Source: Allomyces macrogynus ATCC 38327
Taxonomy: Eukaryota > Blastocladiomycota > Blastocladiomycetes > Blastocladiales > Blastocladiaceae
Reading direction: 5' to 3'
DNA length: 64,000 nucleotides
Assembly (NCBI GenBank): GCA_000151295.1
Contig: GG745341.1
Span: 744,945-808,944, forward strand
Under the pieces are notes generated by a model. The model saw nothing but the letters and a program-made list of their open reading frames with translations, was not told where the DNA came from and ran no database searches. The position numbers were made by a program, and so were the translations under genes. Below, piece after piece: positions 11,101 through 23,400 of this stretch. Positions within the stretch are counted from its first letter, which is position 1. Every line of letters starts with the position of its first letter.

Positions 11101-14100
11101 TGTGCAGCACGCCCATGGTCGTCTTGATATTGACTGACGAGTGCGTATACACATGCACCATGACGAGCGCAAGCGCGCCGCCCGCACGCGTGTCCGGGTC
11201 GCGGTTCTCGACAATTTGCGAGACCAGGTACTGCGAGAGCGACGCGACCGCCGACCCGGCCGCAGCGAGTTCGGCCACTTTGCCGATAACGTGCGCCGCG
11301 ACCCACCGCACGGCACCATCGGCACACGTGTTCCCGTGCTGCGCAATCTCGAGAATCGACTTGGCCGCTAAGGCCGAGAAACTCGCGGTCTGCGACGCCT
11401 GGCCGCCGCCACCGCTGCTATTGCCGCCGCCCGTGCTGCTAGTGTTGTTGTTACCACTCGCGGCAGCAGCGTTCGTCTGCAACATCGTCGACGAGCACAC
11501 TTGCAGCGCCGTTAAGACATTGACGAGCAGCGCCGTCTTGCGTCCTGGCCGTTCCTGCTTCTGCTTGAGAATGCGCACATAATTCTCGAGAAACGCCTCC
11601 TGCGTCGCCGGCAAGATTTGCGGGAACAGCGTCCCGTAGAGCGTGATCGCCGAATTGATCAGCGCGAACCCGGGCGGCGATGGGCGCGGGCGGCGGTCGG
11701 CCGCGTGGAACAGCGCGAGCAAGTCGTACTCGAGACTGCCCTGGATCGGATGGTGCACGTGCCGTTCGAGCTCGGCCCACTTTTCGTAGTCAAAGAACCC
11801 GTCAGCCGGCTGCACAAACCCGGGGTCGCGGAACGCCGCGTGTTTCCCGACCAGGTCGCTCTGCACGTCGAGCGGTAACGTGGTCACGCCGTACTCGGCA
11901 CACTGCCAGAAGAGAGGCCCAAACGGCGCGTTCACGGGCATCGCCTGCTTTTCAAACGCGTGGTAGACGTTGTAGTCTGGGCCGACATCAAACTTGCGCG
12001 AGTCGGCTGGGTCCTGCGCAAACACGTCACCTGTGGCCTTGACGAGCTGCGAGTGGTACGAGTCGAACTGGGCCGGCGGGAGCAGGGCAATGCAGTCGAA
12101 GAGTCGCTTGCGAAAGAGCGCGTCGAGCTCGACGTACGTGAGCGCGATCGGGAACGCCTTGGTGGTCGCCGGGATCGGGGCCACGTTGGGCGACGCGAGC
12201 GACGGGTGGCCGAGCGTGAGCTGCACGACGTTACCGATCAGGACCGAGAGCCGCTTCTTGATGTCTGGGTTCAGGATTTCCTGGTTGTGCACGAGGAACG
12301 TGCACACCGACTTGAGCGCGCCCTCCTTGGCGTGCAGCATCTCGTAGAGGTCGCCCGACGACGACTGCGATTTCGGGAACGCGTCCTTCCACAACAACAG
12401 GCACTGGCTCAAGTGGCCCTTGACCGTGGCGCTGCCCACGGTCATGAGCCCCGAGATCAAATTCCATGCGACCTCGTTGATGGTCAGCGAGACCTTCGGG
12501 TCCTTGGAACTCGTCTTGAGCAGATTCGACGCGAGCGAGAAGACGTGCGTTGACAACCCCGACGGTACGTGCAGCGGGACACGATTCACAATCGTGAGCA
12601 GCGTAGCAACGGCTTGCGAATACCCAATGTACTTGCGGAACAAGTCGGGAGCCATGGCCACCGACAAGCTCGGCAAGTCTTTGTGCAGCGTGTTGAAGAC
12701 GTGGTTGAACGCGGGCGTGTAGAGCGCCGGCGAGTTGAGCGTCATGCGCATCAGGCAAAACGCGCCCGCGGCCTGCACGGCGTGGGACGGGTGCCCGACA
12801 ATCTTGAGCAGCGCCTCAAGCACGCTGTCCGGCAGCATCGACGCGACCCCACTCAGGTCCGAGAACATGTCTCCCATTTCGGCCAAAACGGCGCCGAGCA
12901 CCCACTTGTTGGGCACGGGCGTTTCAGGCATCGCCGGCCACCGTGCGAGATACCGTTCGACCAGGTGCTTGATCGCATTCAGCTGCGCCGTCTCGCTCAT
13001 CGACTGCCCGAGCCGGCGCAAAATCACAATCACGAGTTCCTTGATCGAGACGAGTTCCGGCAGCGGCAGCGTCAGGTACCGCGGGCTCGAGAGCACATCC
13101 CCAAACAGATGTGCGACAATCGCCTCGTAGTTGGCCTGCACGTAGCTCGGCCCGAGCGCCTGCAGCAGCGCCATGTAGGCCTCGGCAACGCCGACGCGCG
13201 ACTCTCGTGCATGGTACCGCAAAAACGGCGTCTGCAGCAGCGACAGCATTTCCTCGCACGTGAGCAGCGTCTTTTCCTCGAGGTTTGGCGCGGGCGCCTC
13301 CTCCTCGGGCTCCTTGTCCTTTTTGCCCTTCTTTTTGGTGGGCTTGATGGGCGCGGCGACGGGGACGAATGTGGTTTGCGTCGGTGCGAGCACGTTGGCA
13401 ATGGCCCGCGCCATGGCAATGCGCGCCTCGTAGTTGCTGCCCTCGAACCCCTTGAGCAAAGCATGCAAGAAGGCCTCGAAATCCGGGACGGTTTGGATGC
13501 CGAGACCGACGTGGCGAGCGAGGCAAGAAATACACTATTTGATGGGGGGGGGGGGGGGGGGACGGTTGTCATAAGAGGCTGCGGGAATGCAATTGAATCA
13601 CAGAAAACCCCGCGTACATCTGCCGATCCTTGTCGCACGGCCATGCTGCGGTCCGTCAACCCCGTGCGAAACAGCTTGAGGCACTCCTTGAGCTGCACGT
13701 CAGTCAATCCTCGTGGTGCGCCGCGTACGGCGCGCGTTAACGCATCGAGCGCCTCGAGCCGCAGGTTCAGGTCGGTCGACGACGACTTGAGCAGCTTTTG
13801 CAGGACGTGCACGGTTTCCGCGAAAATGGACAGAAAATTGGCGCCAAACCGTTCCGTGAGCTTGCCGAGGACATGCACGCAGAGCCTACGCGTCGTTGCC
13901 ACGCGTTAGCGCCTCGGCAAGCGGAACATTGGAACAATGGCCGCAGCGACAGCACGTACATGCGCACGGCCGTGACGGTCGTCTCGTCCTTGATGTTCTT
14001 GAAGTTGGAGTTGAGCGTGGCCTGCAAGCTCACGAGCAGGTCAAATGCGCGCCGGCTCTCGCCGCGCACGTAGAGCGATATGTAGCATGCGGCGATCAGG

Positions 14101-14470
14101 CGGCGGATGGCGCGGGTCGGGCGTACGGGGAACAGCGTCGGCGACGTGAAGAGCTGCAGACGACATTCGAGTTGCACCTGCTCGGCCTTGATAATCGACT
14201 GAGAGAGAGACCCATGCACGCGGATCAGAGGCGATAAACGCGTGGTGCGACTACAACAGGTGGGCGGAGCGCGGCACGGACCTCGGGCGCGCTCTCGAGG
14301 TCGGCAGCGAGCCGCGACAGCCATTGAAAGACCATGAGCTCCTGCTTTTCGGCCGCGAGCTCGGAGCGTATCTTTTGCTCATCGAACGCAAAGCTTGCCG
14401 GACGTCGTGGTGGTGCGGCTTCAGCAGCGGGAACCCCCGCCGCGGTGCCAAAGGCAGCAAACCCTTGCAT
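8109..14470 (-). CDS. HEATR5: HEAT-repeat protein 5 / LAA1 homologue (AP-1 and endosome trafficking)
   Basis: In transcript order the exons are 14282-14470, 13960-14198, 13618-13885, 9620-13534, 8670-9548 and 8109-8594. The sum is 5,976 bases, or 1,991 residues, close to the roughly 2,000 of animal HEATR5 and yeast Laa1. The protein is a continuous HEAT-type alpha solenoid. Family landmarks include QELMVFQWLSRLAADLE near the start, PTRAIRRLIAACYISLYVRG, LTDRSMAVR split by intron 3, and EVAWNLISGLMTVG in the middle. A Lys-rich charged loop (KPTKKKGKKDKEPEEE) and a Ser/Gly/Asn-rich loop interrupt the solenoid. Yeast Laa1 and animal HEATR5B bind the clathrin adaptor AP-1 and help keep cargo moving between the Golgi and endosomes. 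Intron 3 contains a run of 18 G on the plus strand. The first-exon start is the first in-frame ATG and fits the length of the family N-terminus. Confidence 0.9.
13544..13561 (+). repeat. poly-G run (18) inside HEATR5 intron 3
   Basis: In the transcript this is a poly-C tract 10 bases before the AAATAG acceptor, so it may serve as the polypyrimidine tract. Confidence 0.95.
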
Positions 14471-14939
14471 CGTCGATCTCGTACAACGGACGGTGGTTGG
14501 GATCTGATGCGCGTGGTCGAGTGTGCTGCGAAGTAATTACGACTTGCAGCGAGCTGCGCAGAACTGGCCCGCGTCGCGCCCGGCTGTTCCGTTCCAAGTG
14601 GCGCCTGCAGAATGCCACCGGTCGGGTGCAGTTTTTGCCGGCGCGAATGCTGTCGAGGAAGTGGAGGAATCGGCCGTCGGCCGCGGTCGCCGTGGCGACT
14701 GTGCTGCAGGCGCAAAAGAAAAAGGACTGAGGAGCACGAGGAGCAGCGGCAGAGCGTGGCTTGACCCGACGCGATGCTCTGGCGAACATGCGAAACCCAC
14801 GTGTGTCTCGTGCACCAAGCAATTTGGCGAACACGTCTCACTCCTCGTGTCGTCTTTGGCCGCTTGTTGCGTGGGTCTTTTGTGGGCTCTGACAAGCAGG
14901 TGCGTCGCTGGGGCCAAGCATACTTGTGGCTTCATTGCC
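14471..14939. other. upstream region of the HEATR5 gene, no gene seen
   Basis: Normal CpG content here falls sharply toward 14940, where the CpG-poor island begins. No coding feature is supported. Confidence 0.35.
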
Positions 14940-17640
14940 GCCCTCCCATTTGCCAGAATATCAATCTGGTCGTTACTTGTCTTCTGCCATGCTCATTCTG
15001 ATGTCACAAGCAGAAACGACTGGTCAGCACTGGCAGCCAGTTCTCATGACTGACTGCTTGGTTATGTTGCATGACAAACTTGCTCACTTCACAACAGACC
15101 TCCAGTCAGTTGCTTGAACCAGGCTGGACGCATTCTCATATTGCCTCTTCAACTTGGTCATGATTGACTCTGTGTTCCAGCATGTTGACATCCTTGCAAC
15201 ACATTTTCAGTCAGAATTGTGGAATACCAACAAGATGGTTGTGTCATTGTCTGGAGTGATTGAAAGGTTGATGACTGCATTTTTGCACATGTCCCTGCTT
15301 GGTACAATGGCCACCTGTATTATAAATACATATTGGGATAAGCAACCCTAAAGGGATGGGGTCCTGTGAATGTGCACTCAAGCAGGAACCTTCATGCATG
15401 AAAGGTGTTGTCTAATGGGAGTTTTATGGGTGGGTGGATTATGGAGAAAATGGCAGGAGATTTTTCAGTGAACATGGAAGAGAAAGCAAGAGGAGAGTGA
15501 AATATATCAACCAAGTGAACAACACATTGGTCCATAACCATGCACCCATGTGCAATGGACTTGTGCCATCAAGTCACAACTCCCTTCACACAACCCAGAA
15601 AGTGCTCATCTGAACTTGGGGTTGATGCTCATGGTGGGCACAGGGTCAATGCTCATGGTGGAAGTTTTTGGTGTGTGTAAACAAGTCTTCCTGCCAGATC
15701 ATTGATGGTGGGTGGCCTTGTGACAGGCACAGGGTGTACACCAGTCTGCTGTGCAAGAAGGAGTTGTCCACTGTGTGACTGGCATTTGTTACATTTTTCA
15801 AGATGAATGTGGCCTTGTGACTGGCAGAAAGATGGTGTCACTTCATACCTTGAAGCTCCCAACCAGCATGGTTGGTTTCTTGCTTGAAGCAATTCACGTT
15901 TTCCCTTGCTGTGATGTGATTTTGTTTTCATTTCTAGTATGCGCCTTGGTCGATCACAATGCCCCCTGGAGCTGTCCGTTTCTCAGATTTCCACATCAAA
16001 TGTACCAATTTCTTTGATTTCATGGCCACAGTTCATACCCTGTGTCTTGCTGCAGGCGCCTTGCTTCCATAATGCAGATCTGGCTCCTGTATGAAAACTT
16101 GAAGCAAACCACAGCAAAGACAGTCAAGAAGCGCATTGCTGAAGAATGACGTTTGCACGACATGGCTGTGGCTGCAGCCGCCAGTGTGCAACCTGCCTCG
16201 TTGTTGTTGATGGCTCCAAACACATCTGCAGGTGCGCCTGCTGCTGCTGTGACTGCACCTGTCAGTGCTTGGCTTGTTGTTGCACTGGCGTCTGTCTTGT
16301 GCCCAAATGTTTCCAAGACCTACCCAAACTACCAGTTGCTGCTCAAGACGCCCCAGTTCAAGGCGGCTCTCAAGCGCATGCAGGACTCTCAGAAAGCAGC
16401 AGAGAAAAAAGCAGCCTGACTAGCACCTCACTTGCTGGTGCCACTGGTGTGTGCTGCACCCACCAACCAGCCTCCTGTTCGTCCAATTCCGTGTCCGGCT
16501 GTTCCAACTCGCCCGCAACGTCAACCATCTTGTCTCTTGGCGGCTGTGTCAGTTGCTGGGTCTCATGGGTCAGCTGCTGTTGTTCTGTGTGGGTTGGTGG
16601 TCATGGCTTGTCATGCCACAAATCACCCTAATGGGCTGAGAGGATTGCCGCCAATAGGGCATCATGGCACCATCTTCCTTGACGTCCTTGATGCAAGTGT
16701 GGCAGGTGCGAGTGATCGCCAGCTTGCCCTCAGTGAGCGCCTGCAGCTTGGTCTGGTCTGCCTTGTGCAGGTTGTGTCCAGCCAGTGTGCCTGCTTTTGC
16801 CAGAATAAAAGAACCACTCTCCATGGTCCTCATCATTGGTGTACCCACCCGAGAGCGCAATCGAGACAGCTCCCTGTTTTGGCGGGCCAATAATTCTGGC
16901 AATGAGATGGCTAGATGATGAAGAATGGCAGAGGTAGAGGGTGGACAGTACAATTGAGTGATTGGTCTTTGTTCCTGCCAAGAAATGCAGGCCAAGAAAG
17001 AATTATCTCCAGATCAAGGAAATGCGCTGTATAACAATGCACTTGTGCCTTATGACATTGGTGGTGGTGGTACTCCCACAACAAATGCCTGGGACCTTGC
17101 CAACATGGCCCTTGGGCACAATTGAGTAATGGCGCAGCGTGCTGCAGTTGGTGTTGCTGGTCTTGGTTGCGTCCATTTCATCAGCAAAGTCGGCCATTTC
17201 AGCAGCGCGTTTGGCCTTGTCAAGGCACTTGATGCATGACCTGGCATGGTAATGTTGGCAATGATCAATCTTTTGACCCACTGACTGGCCATCAACTTGC
17301 AAAATGGTGTGCAAGAAATGAGTCTATACCAATCGTTGTCGGGCAGGCCATCCATGCTAATGCAATCGAAATGGAACCAGTGATTGCAGTCAACACAATA
17401 AATGACATGCAACAAGTCACCTCTGAGCACCAACCAGTGACTGCACCCACTCACACTGGTCAATGGGAACGCGTGGAGGGAAAATGCACACACGCACCTG
17501 ACTTTGGTTGCAGAGTCCTGCTATGGATCCCTTTTTTTATCAGTTCAAGTTCAAAAGTTTACCCAGCAATGTTGGGAGAGCCACCCTTTGAAGACTGAAT
17601 GCACAGCAGCCCTTTTACTGCTCAAAGTCTGGTGAAGAGG
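14940..17640. mobile_element. CpG-depleted island, probable silenced and decayed mobile element
   Basis: Base composition changes abruptly. Between 15131 and 15896 there is not one CG dinucleotide in 766 bases, while TG and CA are abundant. A nearby 60-base stretch of the HEATR5 gene (9061-9120) has eight. Open frames are short and broken. On the plus strand, fragments such as 15154-15351 and 16153-16419 (ending NYQLLLKTPQFKAALKRMQ) look like protein remnants. On the minus strand, Cys/His-rich pieces are found (see 16570-17493). The loss of CpG to TpG/CpA is the usual scar of long-term cytosine methylation, which in fungi is aimed at transposons. I find no terminal repeats, target-site duplication or recognisable transposase or reverse transcriptase, so the element type is open. 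It could instead be foreign or ancient non-coding DNA. The edges are approximate. Confidence 0.5.
16570..17493 (-). pseudogene. broken reading frames with PHD-like zinc-finger remnant
   Basis: The frame from 17493 reads VDCNHWFHFDC, then DWYRLISCTPFC. This has the spacing of the second half of a PHD/RING-type finger (Cys-x2-Cys, His-x2-Cys, Trp, Cys-x3-Cys), though the first Cys pair is not complete. Further Cys/His-rich stretches follow in other frames: CQHYHARSCIKC near 17250 and TRTCHTCIKDV near 16700. Together they look like one multi-finger protein, either split by introns or broken by mutations. PHD fingers occur in several eukaryotic transposon proteins as well as in chromatin readers. 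Its place inside the CpG-poor island favours a mobile-element gene. No intact start-to-stop model can be drawn. Confidence 0.35.
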
Positions 17641-17967
17641 TCATGCCCTTGCACCACAAGCAGACTTGCACGGAACCGAATCAGGGTGGAGAGGGTGGAG
17701 AGCAAAGGAATCAATCGGGAGCTCAACGAGGGAGCAAGCCAGAAGTATGAAATGCATGGACATAGTTTGACGCTTGTCACTCCAGGTATAGCATTTCTGT
17801 CTTGATGGAGCCTCTGCCAGGGACTTGCTGTCATCCACCATCAAGCAGGGAGCGCCTGTTTCGACGCCCACACAACACGACCAGGGCGGCTCATCCCGAA
17901 CCGGCCACGACGCTGTTTTTGTCCACTCCCTCCACCCGACCACAGAACTTGCTGCAACGCCCACACC

Positions 17968-20349
17968 ATGTCGGCCCCATACCAACCACCAACACGTTCC
18001 GCAGCCGGGACCCCGGCGACCGCGCCGCCCGCTCCCGTCGCGAAAGTCGCGCTGCCGCTGCCCGCCGAAATCATGGAAATGGCCGATGCGGAGACGGCGT
18101 GCACCTACTGCGGCGTCTCTTACTTGATCCTGTCGCGCATGGACGCGCTGCAGCGCGAGTTTGCCCGGCTTGAGCGTGAACTCGACGATCGCAAGCAATT
18201 TGCGGTCGAGAAACCGGCGCTTGTAGCCGAACTCGACCAGGCAAGGGGCGCCGTCAAGGCGCTCACGACGCGCGCGCTCGATGCGGAAAGGGAGCGCGAC
18301 GATGCGGTCAGCGCCAATGTGATGCTGCGCAAGCATGTTGGGATCAGTGCGGCTGCGTTGGTATGCGTTCTCGTGCTCGTGTTGGTCGCGTCGGGACGGG
18401 AGGCTCATATTTGTGGGAAAGTGCCGTAGACGCAGCGGTCCAAGGACCTTGCTGCGCTCGAGGCCGCGCGCGAGCATGTGTACACGCGGCTGGGCTCGGC
18501 GCGAGCCGAAGTACGCGCGCTCAGGGCGGCCATGGCCGACCAGCACCGTTCTGTCGTGCAAATCGTGGCCGAATGGTACGATTGCGCGACGCTTTTATTA
18601 TTGCGGCCGCTCCTCTCCCACATCTGCTTTTGTTTGATCTGTAGCAAGTCATTTGCCGATGCGGCCGTCCAGCAAGTCGCTAGTGACCTCGAGGCCAAAG
18701 CCCGGGAGCGGCTTCGCGCGCAACACGCCGAGCTGCAAGCGCACGCCGATCATGCAAGAGAGGTTGATCGCGTTCAGTACCAGCAGCAACTGCAGGCCGC
18801 CGACGCCCACCGTGTCGAGCTCGAGCGCCAAATTGCCGACTTGTGCGTCGTGATTTGGCCTGCACTTTACCGGATCGGTACTGAAAAGACACTTGTAGGA
18901 TAAAGCAGCGAGTGGATGTCGAGCAACGGCACCTGGCGGAGAAAGAAGAGCTGGTGCGTCGCTCGCAAGGTACGCCGTCTCCATGGGATCGCCGTCTCGA
19001 TGCCAACGCTCATCCACCCACGAATCGAAACCAGATCTCGACCGGGCCAATCAAGAGACTCGCCGGGAACTGGACCAAGAACGGACCAACCGCATCGCCC
19101 TCGCCGCCGAGAACAAGGCCTTCGCGGACCGCATCGCACTCCTCGAAAGCAATCTGGACCGTGACAAGACGGATTTGGTCCGACCTTCCCCACTCGCTCC
19201 GCACCCTCGCTCCCTTCTCTCGCTCCTGTCTCCGATCTCACCCCATCTCCTCTTCAATAGGACCAAGAACAAGCCGCCAAACGCGCCGCGCTCGCCCAAA
19301 TCCAACAGTTACAGGACTCGCTCGCAGCCGCGCGCACCACGCAGTCCCTCTCCGTCGGCCAAAAAGACGTACGCTTCCCTCTTCTAACTCTCATCCCATC
19401 CCCATTCCCTCCATCCATCTCACTGTTCTACCCGTAGGCCATGATCGGCTCTCTCCGACAGCAACTCGCCGCGGCCGAGCGCGACTGTCAGTCACTCACC
19501 CGCGACCGCGACGAAACCGTGGTCGCGCACCAGAGCCGAATCGCCGATTTGCAGGCCGCGTTCCAGCAAAAGCTCGCCGCTGCCGTGGCCGAGTCGGACA
19601 CGCAGTGGCGCGCGCAGTGCGAGATGCAGGTGGACGCGGCGCGCCGCGAGACGGCGCATGCCGTCCGCGAGTGCCAACGGCTGATGGCGCAGGTGGAGGC
19701 GGTGGAGAAGGAAGCCAAAGAGCGCGTTCGTGCAGAAATTGCGAGGGTCACGAAGGTGGGCGAGGAGGGGAGGGAGGCGGTGCGCAAGTTGTCGGCGGCG
19801 GAGCGCGAGTTGGTGCGTTCATACGGAGTTCCCGACCTTGCAAAGGCGTCGGCGGATTCTGACACGCTTCATCGCATCTAGGCGAAGGCACGGCACGACC
19901 TCGCGCAACTGCAGACGCGCGCGCGCGACCACGAGTCGACCATCGCGTCCTTGACCGCCGCACTCCAGCGACACGAGACCACGGCGTCGCAGCGCGACCT
20001 GACCGCGTCGCGCGACGCTGCCACGCAATACCAGCGCGATCGTGCGGCATGGGCCGCGGCGCGCACCGCGCTCGAAGAAGAACTGCAGGTGCTCAAGGAC
20101 ACGATCCGGCACGAGTGTGCCGAGCGCGTTGCACTTGTGGAGCAGTTGGATGCTCTGAAGGAGGAGAGTGTGCGGCGCGAGTCGGCCGACTCGGGACTGA
20201 ACGAGGACCGCGCGACGCCGCAGCGCGAGGAGATGGAGGTCGCGCAAAAGAGGCAGATGGACGGACTCGCGCATATGTTTGAGTCGAAGATGGGCGTCGC
20301 GTCGGCGAAGAAGGCGCAGAAGTTGCGGCGGATGCAGCGGAGGACTTGA
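17968..20349 (+). CDS. LEKR1: LEKR1-like coiled-coil protein with N-terminal CxxCG motif
   Basis: There are eight exons: 17968-18360, 18430-18575, 18645-18842, 18899-18969, 19035-19177, 19261-19368, 19438-19812 and 19882-20349. All phases match, giving 633 residues. After a Pro/Ala-rich start, residues about 34-55 read LPAEIMEMADAETACTYCG and then VSYLILSRM. This short Cys-x2-Cys-Gly-Val-Ser-Tyr-Leu-Ile block resembles the N-terminus of animal LEKR1 (leucine-, glutamate- and lysine-rich protein 1). The rest is almost unbroken heptad coiled coil (for example LEAKARERLRAQHAELQAHA) and ends in a basic tail, KKAQKLRRMQRRT. Length is similar to LEKR1, at roughly 690 residues from memory. The molecular role of LEKR1 is not established. 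A link to flagella is plausible, given its presence in a flagellated fungus, but unproven. It could be another coiled-coil family sharing the motif. Confidence 0.6.
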
Positions 20350-20428
20350 CGTGACGAAGATGAAGAGCAAATCCTTATCCAAAAAGTGTGTATGTGCCGA
20401 ACTGTTTCCGTCCTATTCGCCATTCGCA

Positions 20429-23400
20429 TCAGTACAACCGCAGCGCCTCGACCAGGATCGGGTTCGACGTGATGGCCATGACGTAGGCGTTGTAGGACAG
20501 CGCGACGCCCGGTAGGAGTGTTCGCGGCGCCGCGTCGACCGAATCCGTATCGCTCGCCACAGGCGCTGGCGCCTGTGTCGGCGTCATCGAATGCAGACTG
20601 CCCGACCCGAGCGACGGCGACCGTGCACTCAATGAGCGTGGCGCCGGGTCGCCAATCGTCTTGCAAAATTGCACGAGCGCCGCTACGACGCGGCTCTCGT
20701 CCCCAGCGACATCGCCGTGATCGCGGCCGTCCTCGGACCGCCGCACGTCGGCGGCAGCGGCCGGTGCGACGAGCCGCGCGTCCACGGACACGCGCCCGAC
20801 CGCGTCAGCTAAATCACTTTCCTCGTTCTCGTTCCCACTCCCGAATTCCACGGCGCTCGGCACATGGTCCGCGCCATTCTCCACCCTGTCCTTCGCAATC
20901 GCCGCGCCCAGCGCGTCCCATTCACTCTCCCTTCCACCGAGCACCCATACGAGATTGTACAGGAGCATCTCGACCTCGTCCGCGTGCACCCACCCGTCCT
21001 GGTCGGCATCGTGCACGACAAACAGCGCACGCATCCTTGCCGACGCCGACCCCTTGCTGATATCGTGCACGGCACGCGCGGCCGTTGGGAAATCAAGTCG
21101 CGAAACACCGTGCAGTGCCGCGGCGGCATCGAAGACGAGCGTGCCGAGCGACGCGGCGAGTCGCGGGTGCGGCGGCTGCGGGTGCGGCCAGTTGAGCATG
21201 GTCGCAAGCAGCCGGGCAAAGCAGTCGGCGCCGAGGCCGGTGGTGGCCTGGGTGCGGGTGAGTGCGAGGTGCCGGAACGTCGCGTAGAGACGGCCGAATT
21301 CGACGGGGGAGAAGCCGGCGAGGCCTTCGATCGAGCGCAGCTGGGCTTTCTTGAAGTCGGCTATCATATGCGATCAAAGAGGCAAGGTTTCATTTCCACA
21401 GGATGGGGAATACAAAACGAACGCGCCAGTGAGCAGGCCAGTCCATCAAGTACACCCAAGAACGCCATGACAACCATACCTTCCATCTGCAGCGTCACCT
21501 CGAACCGGCACATTTCGCGCAGCCCCGCAATCAAATCGCGCTGCACGCTCGCGCCAAACTCGGTGTAGGCCACGGCCACGAGTTTTTGCAGGAGCGCGAG
21601 CCCGCCAAGTTGTCCCGCGTCGCTCCCGGTCCACGTCGGCTCGAACCGCTCAAAGAACCGGCGCAGCTCCGTCATGACCACGAGCTCGTCACTCGCGCTT
21701 ACCAGCGTCTCTTCGAGCTCCTTGACGACAGCGAGTGCGAGCAAAAACACGAGCCGTTCCTTGTCGAGCAAGAACAAATCGAGCACGACCAGCGTACACC
21801 GCACACTCGGAATCGCCGACAGAAACACGGCCACGAACCAAGAAATCGTCAGCGCCGCCCACCCGACCCCAAGGGCGCGGAACCGCGCGTCGACCCTCGG
21901 TACGTGTTCGGCGACCAACCGCTCAAACACGCGCTGGTCGACGACCGAACCGACGAGCGTGCGCGTGAAATGGTCCGGCATGATGACCTCGACGACATGG
22001 CACAGGAGCGCATACGCCGTGTGTTCTGGCGCCGCGAGCAAGAAATGCGCCGCGAGCATGTTGAGCCCCTGCGCATACCCGAGAGCGTTACGGTGCGCAA
22101 ATGCGTTCAGTACACGGCGCAGTGCCGGAATCCCAGGGCCAGAGGACTCGAAAGCCGGGTGTTCCGGCATCGTGCGACCCACATCCTTTTCGATTTCGTC
22201 GGCAAAGGCCGGGTGCGGGCCGAGCGCGACGAGCGCGCGGTAGGACTCAGCCGGGTCGATGCCGGTACGAGCTTGTGTGGCGGCAGAGGGTGGGACGCGG
22301 AACTCGATCGAGGACGAGAGCGAGTCGAAGCTAGACCGCGGCGAGTGCCGGTCACTGGTTGTGGACCAGTGCCGCACATGCGAGTCGCGGCGGTAGAGCG
22401 GCGAAGGAGGTGGCGGGAGCAAGGTGGGAGAGTCGCTGTCGATCGGGTTGAAGCAGCAGCGCGACAGGAGCGGCCAGAAAGCCGCGCGGTACCGGTCGGG
22501 GATGCCCAAGAGGACGCGCGGCGTGTCGACCAGTTTCGCGTCTGTGGGACTTGCGTCATTGGCTGCGTCGGGAACGGGTGGCGGACCCGAGATCCCGCCG
22601 ATGATCCTGGCAAGAAGTGCCGCGTCGTTGGGCAGACCGACCGACGTGCCGAGGTCGCGGTACAGACCAGCCCACTGCCGCTCCATGACCGTCTCAACAT
22701 CCTTGTCTAGTTCCGCAAACTCGACGAGCTGGTTCAACGGCGTCGCCACAATCTCATCCTTGTCGGCCGTTTCGGCCACCGTCGTTGGCGTCAGCGGCAG
22801 CATCAGCGGCATCGCGACCTGCCGCAACCGCTGCAAGATCACCTCGTAGACTGTGTCGAGCCCCTGCTGCACGGTCAGGTTGAACGAGGCGCCCGCACGC
22901 GTGCGCAGAACGACCTGCGAAAGCGCCGAGCTCTGGCCGAGCACAACGAGGTTGGCCACGTGCGCGAGGAGGCCCGTGACGGACGGCACGGTTTGCCGCT
23001 TGATAGCCACGACTTCAGCCCACGGCAAGACGAGCTGCTTGGGGAACATGACAAACTCGTCCTGGTCAAAGAGCAGGTACTCGTCGGTCACGAGCAACCA
23101 CCCGGCGGCCGGCAGGTTCGGCACATTCGACAATGCCGGTCGAATCGGGTCCGTCGGCGACGCGGCCGTTGTCGAATCGCCGGACCACAGGTAGACACGA
23201 AACTCTCGCCAGGTCGATGGCATCGGCATGCGGAACGTGGTTGTCCACTTGCGCCGCTGGTGTTCGGCGAGAAGCGCTTCGACCGAGTCGTACTGCGGGA
23301 CTGTGAGGACGTGTTCGTCGGCAGACAACAATGGCATCGCTGTGGTGGACCCCACGAAACTCGTTCGGCTACCCGCAGCATTCTGTGGCCCGGACAAAAA

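Noticed and set aside
9872..11137. 421-residue plus-strand frame
   Set aside because: It is antisense to the long HEATR5 exon, with no domain and high Arg/Leu/Gln composition.
14940..17640. CRISPR-like or tandem array in the AT-richer island
   Set aside because: Short phrases such as GCTCATGGTGG recur twice, but there is no regular spacing or unit.
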